64,000 bases of DNA from Acarospora socialis (Eukaryota > Ascomycota > Lecanoromycetes > Acarosporales > Acarosporaceae). The notes under the pieces were generated by a model. The model had not been told where the DNA came from and made no database searches. It was given only the letters and a program-made list of their open reading frames with translations. Where the stretch lies: the NCBI GenBank assembly GCA_025617375.2, contig JAMYGW020000003.1, positions 1,984,001 through 2,048,000 on the forward strand. Direction: 5' to 3'. Positions 57,550 to 64,000 of this stretch are shown piece after piece. Positions within the stretch are counted from its first letter, which is position 1. Every line of letters starts with the position of its first letter. A program made the translations under genes and the position numbers.

Positions 57550-60047
57550 TCAACCCCCCGCAGGCGGTGGCGGCGGCGGCGGCCGTTGCTCATACACCCA
57601 CTTGAAATTCATCTTTCTGTAGGCCTCCCGGTACGCCATGTCCGTCTGGAAGCGGCGCTGCTCCTCCTTCCGGAACAGGACTTTGTCGGGATAGATGCTG
57701 TGATCCGCACCGCCACTCTCCGCCGTCCGCACCCCGGCCTCGAACGCCTCCCTTTCCCGCCTGACCTCGCGTCCCGTCTCCAGGAAGAGATCATACGAAC
57801 TCGGCCGGGCCCGACTGTCTTTTCGCATGCACGCCTCGATCAGCTCTTTGAGCCGGGCGGAATACGGCTCGAAGACCGGGCGTCCCCTGCCGGACTCGTC
57901 CTGCCAACGGACCGTGCCGGGCACGAGCAACTGCTGGATGGTGCGGCCGAGGGAAAAGACGTCCGTGTGGGCGCCATGCTGATCGTACGGCAACACGTCT
58001 ACGTCGTCATCCTCGTCGTCGTCGTCGTCTCTCCTCCAGATGGGCGGCGCCTTCACTTCGGGCGCGCGGAAGCCGAAGGTGCCGTAGCAGTACGTCGACT
58101 TGAAGGCGCGCACGTCGGGCCGGTCGAGCGGGATGGTGAAGGCGCAGCCGTAGTCGGCCAGCTTGAAGGCCGGGTACTGCGCGTGTGGCGTGCTGGCGGC
58201 GTGCGGGTCCGGCGCGCAGAGCAGGATGTTCGCCGGCTTGATGTCGCCGTGCAGGATCTCTTCCCACTCCGGCAGCGGCTCGGCCGACTCGTTGTGCCCG
58301 AGGGCTTGGTAGGTCAGGGCGTTGGCGACCGAGTGCCAGAGGTGCCAGAGGAAGGGTTCCGGCAAGACAAGCCTGACGGTTCAGCTCGGGTTATTCCACG
58401 ATTCATGGCGGTGAGATGGGGAATACCGGTCGTGCCGGCTACGGTATACAATTGGGTGCGGGAGACTTACCGGTGTTTTAGATACCAGAGGAGCAGATGA
58501 TCTAGATCGCCGTACTCGGCGACCTCGTACGCGATGCGGAACCGGGGCCTCGGATTTTCCAGCACGGCCCACTCGAGCACGCGGAGGACGTTCTCGCACC
58601 CGATCTCGTTCAGTCGTCGCGTGATGTTTCCTTCGGCGTTGTAGTCCTGGAAGAAGAGGCGTTCGAACCCCATGTCTTTCGTCGCGAGTTGAAGCACCTA
58701 TCGAAACGGCGCACGTCAGCTTCACTCCACTGCATCCTCCCCTTTGGAAGAAATCAGGTGACGACTCACCGATCCATCCGGCCTATTCATCTCCCACAAC
58801 GTAACGCCCCCCTGGCCCCCTCGGCCCAACTGCCTCACCGGCCTCCAGCCCGGCCCGGAGCCTCCGCGCAGCCGCTCCAGCGCATTTTCGCGCAAGACCT
58901 CCTCGACCAGACTCGGCTGGCCAAAACGGCCCGCGACGTTCCGTGAATCCCTGCGCATCAGTTCATTGCGATAATAATCTAGCACCGCCTCTGTGAGCCC
59001 CTCCTTCCCCTCAAGGCGTCTATTCTGGAGATGACGCTCGAATCGCCGTGGGATCGGCTCTATTGGATGAACCTGCACGCCGCGCCGACCCGGCCTCTGT
59101 CCCACTCCGGTGTCCCAAAGGCCGCGTGCCTGATCCCCAAGGATAGCCCGCTCGAGTTGCCGCGCGCGTTCCCGCGCCGCCCGAGCAATTTCCCAGTCGG
59201 CGTCCCCACCACCCGGACGGGATCTCGAGGGTCCCTCTCCGGCGTCGATGTCGCTGACTTCATTTGCGGGTTTGGTCTTGGTCGGAAGTGGCTGTGAAGC
59301 GGCCTGGACCAACTCCTTCATGCCGGTATAGAACTCGTCGATCCGGTCGTGAAAAGCAGGTGCACGGCGAGTTTGCTTCCCAATCTGACCAACAGGCCTC
59401 AAAATACCTTTCTTCGCACCGACCCGGGTCTGGACGTCAATAACTTCTTTAACTGGGCCCGGAGGCGCAAATTGCACTTTCCGGCCACCACGGTTCCCCA
59501 AGCTCAAAGGATCTTCGTCCGCTTCGAGATCGATGACTTCACCTCTGGCGCCAAGAAAGCCAAAGCGGGACTGGCGTCGGGCGCGATCACCAGAGTGCAC
59601 GGGAACGTCGTCGTCGTCGTCGAGGTCGATGACTATCGCTCCTGGTCCAGGAAGGTCTCTTGGTCCGATGCCCCGTCGCAGTGGTGGTGGCCCCAGTCCT
59701 CTTTGAGCACCTACTGGTGCATTGCCTCTTCGATTAGGTATCGCCCAGGGGTGCACCGGGGGGGCTAGACTTCCGAACCCAGGGCCTTGTAGTAGAGGTC
59801 GATTTGCTCGTTCCCTCGCCTCTGCCTCACGACGTCTGACATTCGCAACTTGATCGTCGCTGTCGAGGCGTATCGGGTTCCCGAGGGATCCAAGCCCCGG
59901 GTCTGCTGGCGCGGGCTGGTTTGGTCGTGCTTTTGCTTTTGCCTTTGGCCTTCCTTTCGCCTTTGCCTTTGCCTTTGCCTTTGCCTTCGCCTTCGCCTTA
60001 CGACGTCGTGCGAGGTCGTCAAGCCGTTGCTGCCAGTTTGTTGCCAT
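57550..60047 (-). CDS. Divergent protein kinase with long disordered N-terminus
   Basis: Three exons (junctions near 58770/58698 and 58470/58374) encode about 750 residues. The N-terminus starts MATNWQQRLDDLARRR, then an (AK)n run encoded by an alternating GCCTTT-type repeat. Motifs resembling SUMO-interaction motifs follow: AIVIDLDDDDD (~137-147), EVIDLEADED (~170-179) and EVIDVQT (~201-207). The kinase domain begins with the P-loop-like RQLGRGGQGGVTLWE. A candidate beta3 lysine is LATKD. The catalytic loop is HGDIKPANILL, with Gly replacing the usual Arg of HRD, the metal motif is DYG (LADYGCAF), and GTFGFRAPEV and TDVFSLGRTI follow. The core catalytic Asp, Lys and Asn are kept, so activity is likely. 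This looks like a lineage-expanded fungal kinase group; I recognise no substrate. A long opposite-strand frame (57586-58500) is a GC-driven shadow. Confidence 0.85.
59934..60001. repeat. Coding simple repeat (Ala-Lys dipeptides)
   Basis: The plus strand alternates GCCTTT and TTTGCC units, which encode the N-terminal (AK)n run of the minus-strand kinase. Its unit length is six bases, so changes in copy number keep frame. Confidence 0.85.
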
Positions 60048-60521
60048 TGTCGAATGACTATGCTAAAGCCCGATTGGGGCTGTAGAGAGGTAGAGGTACG
60101 GCGATTGTCCGAGGTTTGCAGCTCTCGGAGGATGTTGCTGCGAGATAATCTAGAGAACAACGCTCGACTGGATGGGAACCGCATGCGGTCTGGCATCTCA
60201 GAACATGGGACAGTACAAAGACCATATTTGTTCCTGATCTCCATTGTTGGATCTTGACTAAAGAAAATATTCTGTATTCGGTAAACCCTCAAGTTAGTTC
60301 TCCAGCAGGTGGGTTGTCGACTATAGGTAAGTTGTTATAGAGGGCTTTTGCTGCTGTGATGACGGAGATGGATTAGCTCACATACCAAGGGTACTTATAC
60401 TTATAAGATACTCTTCTCCATGAACGGAATCTTTCTTGGCATACTATTAACCCTTTCTTATATGCCTTGGCTTACATACACCACCCAAATGCTCGAGTAT
60501 TGCCAGTTAGGAAAGAAGAGA
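60048..60521. other. Intergenic region
   Basis: About 470 bases hold the kinase promoter side and the 3' flank of the reductase gene. No further feature is supported. Confidence 0.5.
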
Positions 60522-61804
60522 TCAAAACCTGCGTGTCATCGGCGCAGGCTTATTTCCTAACACCTCGTCGATCTCATCCATAACCTCGACCGTCAGTTTC
60601 GGAATAAGGTCCAGAGCCTTGACACTCTTATGCACTTGCTCCACCTTCGACGCGCCCGTAATCGCCGAGCTGACGTTCGGATTCTTCAGAACCCAAGCCA
60701 GTGCAAGAGCGGCCTGGTCGCAACCCAATTTGTCCGCAATCGGCTAAACAAAGGAATGTAAGTCCCACGCACGACACACCGCCCGGGAGCATCGTATCGT
60801 ACCTTCAGTTTCTTCACCTGCTCAATCTCCCTCTTCCAGTTCTCATCGCCAAACTTCTTATTCATCATCTCCGTCCAATTATCCTTGCTATTCGCCAACC
60901 GACTGTCGGACGGAATCCCTTCGTTGTACTTGCCCGTCAAGATGCCCATTTTGAGCGGGCTGAAGATGGTCAAGCCGAGCCCGTTCTGCTCGTACAACAG
61001 CGCAAACTCCTTCTCCACCTTCTCGCGCGCTAGCAGGTTGTATTGCGGCTGCTCCATCAGCGGCCCGATCATGTTCAGCTTGTCGGCGTAGCGCCATGCC
61101 GTCGCGATCTCGTCCGCGTTCCACTCCGATGTGCCCCAGTAAAAGGCCTTGCCCGCGTTGATCAGGTAGTTGAAGGCACGCACCGTCTCTTCGATCGGGG
61201 TGTTTCGGTCCGGACGATGTGCGTAGACGAGGTCGACTGGATACCATGAGCTTGGTTATTCGCGCAATTGAAGTAATTGCACAGTATACCGTAATCGAGC
61301 CCTAATCTCTCCAAGCTCATGTTCAACCCCTCAATCAAATGTTTCCTCGACAGCCCGCCGTTGTTGACAGGGTTGTCGCCGAAGGATTCACCCCAGTTGA
61401 TCTTGGTAGAGATAACGAGATCGTTGCGCTTCCATCCGAATTTCTTGATCGCCTGCCCCATCACCCGTTCCGACTCCCCAGCGGCATAAACCTCGGCGCA
61501 GTCGAAGAAGTTGACGCCGGCATCGTACGCCGCCTTCATGCAGGCGAACGAACCCTCTGCTCACACCCGTCAATCAGCTCGTCCTCGTCCTCATTAGGTT
61601 CCCAGAGCCCATACCGTTCTCGACGTGGCCGCCGTAGGTGAGCCCTGCAGCAGGTCAGATCGAGACGGGCAAATCTTTTTCAACAATAAATGCGGGAGTG
61701 GGGATGGTAGAATTCTTACATCCTCCGAGGGAAATGGCCGAGACCTGGAGCCCGGAACGGCCCAGGAAGCGGTATTGCATTTTGGGTAGTTGTTCAGAAC
61801 CCAT
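60522..61804 (-). CDS. Aldo-keto reductase, potassium-channel beta-subunit-like
   Basis: This NADPH-dependent reductase family is related to Kv-beta channel subunits and yeast-type YPR127-like reductases. Five exons are read. The ATG at 61802-61804 gives [20 protein letters not shown], then VSAISLGGW / [10 protein letters not shown] / [20 protein letters not shown]. Motifs include [90 protein letters not shown] and [18 protein letters not shown]. The end is [20 protein letters not shown]. The catalytic tetrad Asp, Tyr, Lys and His is present (FDCAEVY, STKINWG, YAHRPD), and the Kv-beta-like TSEWN replaces the plainer GVSN. A second ATG at 61778-61780 ([10 protein letters not shown]) is an alternative start. 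The chain ends [11 protein letters not shown] at a TGA. Confidence 0.93.
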
Positions 61805-62481
61805 TGTGACTAATACTCGATCTTTGGTTCTCTAAATGCTCGCTATAGAAGAAGTGATTTGAATTGGGAGCTCTCCGGAGAGTTTCTACGTATGGTGGGG
61901 TAGCGATATTTATACGGTAGCTTCTGCTATCGATATGAAGGTACGGATTATAAATATCACCGAATTGTAGATCTAATCTAATCTGTAACCATCATACGAA
62001 GGAGTACTGCCAGCCCGCCAGGTGCACAAGCGATCGAATCATCACCAGCCCTGCTGTTCCTGACCTGCCGAAGAAGGAAGGTTACAGCGTTACTGCCCGG
62101 GGTCGGGTGCCGGCAGCTCGTAGGCTGTTGCTACGAGCACCCGCCAACACCCACCAAGACTCAAGTGTATCCTAAGCAATGTATAAATGAATATTTCTCT
62201 TGGACGATCTTGAGAGTCTGGTTATAGATGAATGTTGAGGAAGAAGTGTCTATCTCGAAGTTCAGAAGTAGTCATTCAACCTACTCGTTGTTATCTCCCT
62301 CTTTCGTTGCTAGGCTTGCTTGAGCGTTCGAGGGCAGAAATTCCGTGAGACCTGCAACTAACTTGACTAAAGAGCGGCCAGAGATCAACAAGTACTGATC
62401 AACAACTTGTAGCACTACAACTTTGACCGCAGGCAAATGAAACCCCTCCAGACTCAGACGTCACCAGACGACCACGCTCGT
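61805..62481. other. Intergenic region
   Basis: About 680 bases hold the reductase promoter and the 3' flank of the transporter. No gene is supported. Confidence 0.5.
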
Positions 62482-64000
62482 CTACGTATGGTGGACAGCG
62501 CGTTTCTCGCCGATCTCGAGAGCAGTGGCATCCAAACTCGGCTTTCGGCCCACACTGCCACCGCGATGCATGAGACCAGTCTCGGGATCGACGACGCTGT
62601 TGCCCCTCCGCGCGGCCTGAACCAGCTCGGGGTTCTGCTCCTTCAGGATGGCGAAATTGCGCTCCGCCTCCCAGTTCCAGATACTGTCGGAGGCGAAGAG
62701 GAGGTTCATTTCCTCGAGCGTGCGCTGGTTCGACTCGGGGTAGAGGGCCCACACGATGGGGATGGTGATGACATTGACGGCGCCGAAGATGAAGTACGTA
62801 TTCTCGTGTAACCGATCGAAGATATAAGGCAACAGGAGCGTGCACCAGCCGTTTCCGACCGACCAGCCTGCAACGCCCCACGCGTTCCCCTTGGCGCGAA
62901 CTTCAAGCGGGAAAATCTCGGCGGGATACAGCCAAGGGACCGTCAACCAGGTGGCTCCAAAGGTCGCGGTGAATAGGAAGATCATGGCGACGGCGCCGAT
63001 ACCGTAGCTGATTGCTTTGCTGTGTTGGGCAGCGGCCTCGGCGTGTTGGCCGATGCTGTCGAGATAATCGCCTTGGGCGCTCGCCTTTACACCGACGTGG
63101 GTGACGGCGCCGGCGATGAACATGGAGAGGCCTTGCATGACTGAGCCCCAATATAGGGTCCAACGGCGGCCAATACGGTCCAGAGTGAAGACGCAGATCA
63201 ACGTGGCGAATGTGTAAGTGATGTAGTTGACCCCTGAGATCCATTTGGCTTTCGAAGCGCCGATGCCGGAGATACGGAAGATGGTTGGGGCAAAGATGGT
63301 CACACCAGCGATACCAATCCATTCCTGCAAGATTTGAAGCCAAATAACAAGCTGCACACGACGGGCGGTATGAAGTTTGCCTTGACCGATGCCGAAAAAC
63401 ATGGCGTAGTATGAGTTACTCTTGGACGTTTTGCGCTCCAGTTCAGCGATGTTGAGGATGTCTTGAAACTCAGCTTCTGCTTTGCCCGCATCGGCACCGG
63501 TTTCGCCTCGAAGACGACCGAGGATGTAACGAGCTTCCTCATTCCGACCCATCTTGGTGAGCCACCTGGGAGATTCCGGAAAGAACCAAACGATGGCGAG
63601 AAGGAAGATGAGAGGGACGATTTGAAAGGCGATGGGGAAACGCCAGACAAATCCATCGTAGCCCCGACCATCGCCATAATAAGAGCAAGCGAATTCAAGC
63701 CAGTACGCAACAACGACACCGAGGATGTTCAGGGTGAATTCAATGGAGACGAATTGGCCACGAGAGGTATGTTCGGCAGTCTCCGTGGCCCAAACTGGTA
63801 CGATGGCATTCAAAATACCGGTTCCCCAGCCGTTGATCAAACGAGCTTTAACACAGTCATCAGCGGAGAGCACTGCAACAACAATCTCATCAGGTTCATA
63901 CCAAATATCATCCAAACATGGTTCTGAGCAGAGCATTGAAGAGTAGCACCAAATATGCCCCAGCCAGCACCGATAGCAATGGTCTTTATACGTCCGTAGC
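62482..64000 (-). CDS. Sugar porter MFS transporter (5' end beyond window)
   Basis: The 3' part of a sugar-transporter-family gene; the N-terminus lies past position 64000. The exon at the window edge reads YGRIKTIAIGAGWGIFGATL, QCSAQNHVWMIF, then an intron near 63903 (GTATGAAC...GTTAAAG) leads to ARLINGWGTGILNAIVPVWA. Family hallmarks follow: ETAEHTSRGQFVSIEFTLNI, PESPRWLTKMGRNEEA, an intact LDRIGRRWTL (the GRR loop) and YPAEIFPLEVRAKGNA, then the late ALYPESNQRTLEEMNLLF. The typical twelve spans minus the first one or two are present. PESPRWL and the GRR loops define the family, but the sugar or polyol substrate cannot be read from these. The stop is at 62482. Confidence 0.93.
   Translation of the reverse strand, partial: LRTYKDHCYRCWLGHIWCYSSMLCSEPCLDDIWYEPDEIVVAVLSADDCVKARLINGWGTGILNAIVPVWATETAEHTSRGQFVSIEFTLNILGVVVAYWLEFACSYYGDGRGYDGFVWRFPIAFQIVPLIFLLAIVWFFPESPRWLTKMGRNEEARYILGRLRGETGADAGKAEAEFQDILNIAELERKTSKSNSYYAMFFGIGQGKLHTARRVQLVIWLQILQEWIGIAGVTIFAPTIFRISGIGASKAKWISGVNYITYTFATLICVFTLDRIGRRWTLYWGSVMQGLSMFIAGAVTHVGVKASAQGDYLDSIGQHAEAAAQHSKAISYGIGAVAMIFLFTATFGATWLTVPWLYPAEIFPLEVRAKGNAWGVAGWSVGNGWCTLLLPYIFDRLHENTYFIFGAVNVITIPIVWALYPESNQRTLEEMNLLFASDSIWNWEAERNFAILKEQNPELVQAARRGNSVVDPETGLMHRGGSVGRKPSLDATALEIGEKRAVHHT

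Noticed and set aside
57586-58500. 304-codon open frame opposite the kinase gene
   Set aside because: It is antisense to conserved kinase exons and arises from GC-rich codon use.

Overview
The window reads as nuclear DNA of a filamentous ascomycete (Pezizomycotina). Genes lie on both strands, mostly as single transcription units, with many short GT-AG introns (about 45-170 bases) carrying CTGAC/CTAAC branch points just before the acceptor. One gene matches the conidiation regulator WetA, a Pezizomycotina-type protein. Placement in Dothideomycetes is only a guess. Splice sites were read by eye by demanding an unbroken frame and family-like residues across each junction. Positions may be off by a base where no exon sum is given.

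Layout. 0-10 kb: the end of a charged coiled-coil protein, U1 snRNP protein C, a signal-peptide membrane protein, Mediator subunit 1 and glutamine synthetase. 10-15.7 kb: gene-poor, with one small cysteine-rich protein. 15.7-26 kb: a 1456-residue disordered protein with a histone-fold-like N-terminus and four copies of a short C-terminal motif, a small Cys/His protein, the p24 cargo receptor Erv25, a BTB protein and SDH assembly factor 2. 26-37.7 kb: WetA, a 1220-residue sterol-glucosyltransferase-like protein with an unusual C-terminal extension, an allantoate-permease-type transporter and a mitochondrial hypothetical protein. 37.7-39 kb: a repeat-rich island. 39-48 kb: a dynamin-like GTPase, a small gene, SNF1 kinase and Nce102. 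48-55 kb: a secreted 12-cysteine protein, a transcription factor with half a zinc cluster, Mim2 and eIF2-beta as a divergent pair. 55-64 kb: an AIM24-family protein, a divergent kinase with SUMO-interaction-like motifs, an aldo-keto reductase, and a sugar transporter cut by the window edge.

The gene set is mainly housekeeping (splicing, transcription, translation, mitochondrial assembly, nitrogen and carbon sensing) with a few accessory genes. There is no obvious biosynthetic cluster or operon-like unit. I found no transposase, integrase, reverse transcriptase, CRISPR array, rRNA or convincing tRNA. The best candidates for undescribed biology are the histone-fold-like/short-motif protein at 15.7-20.1 kb, the kinase with tandem SUMO-interaction-like motifs at 57.5-60 kb, and the glycosyltransferase with a VPS13-like tail at 29.6-33.4 kb.
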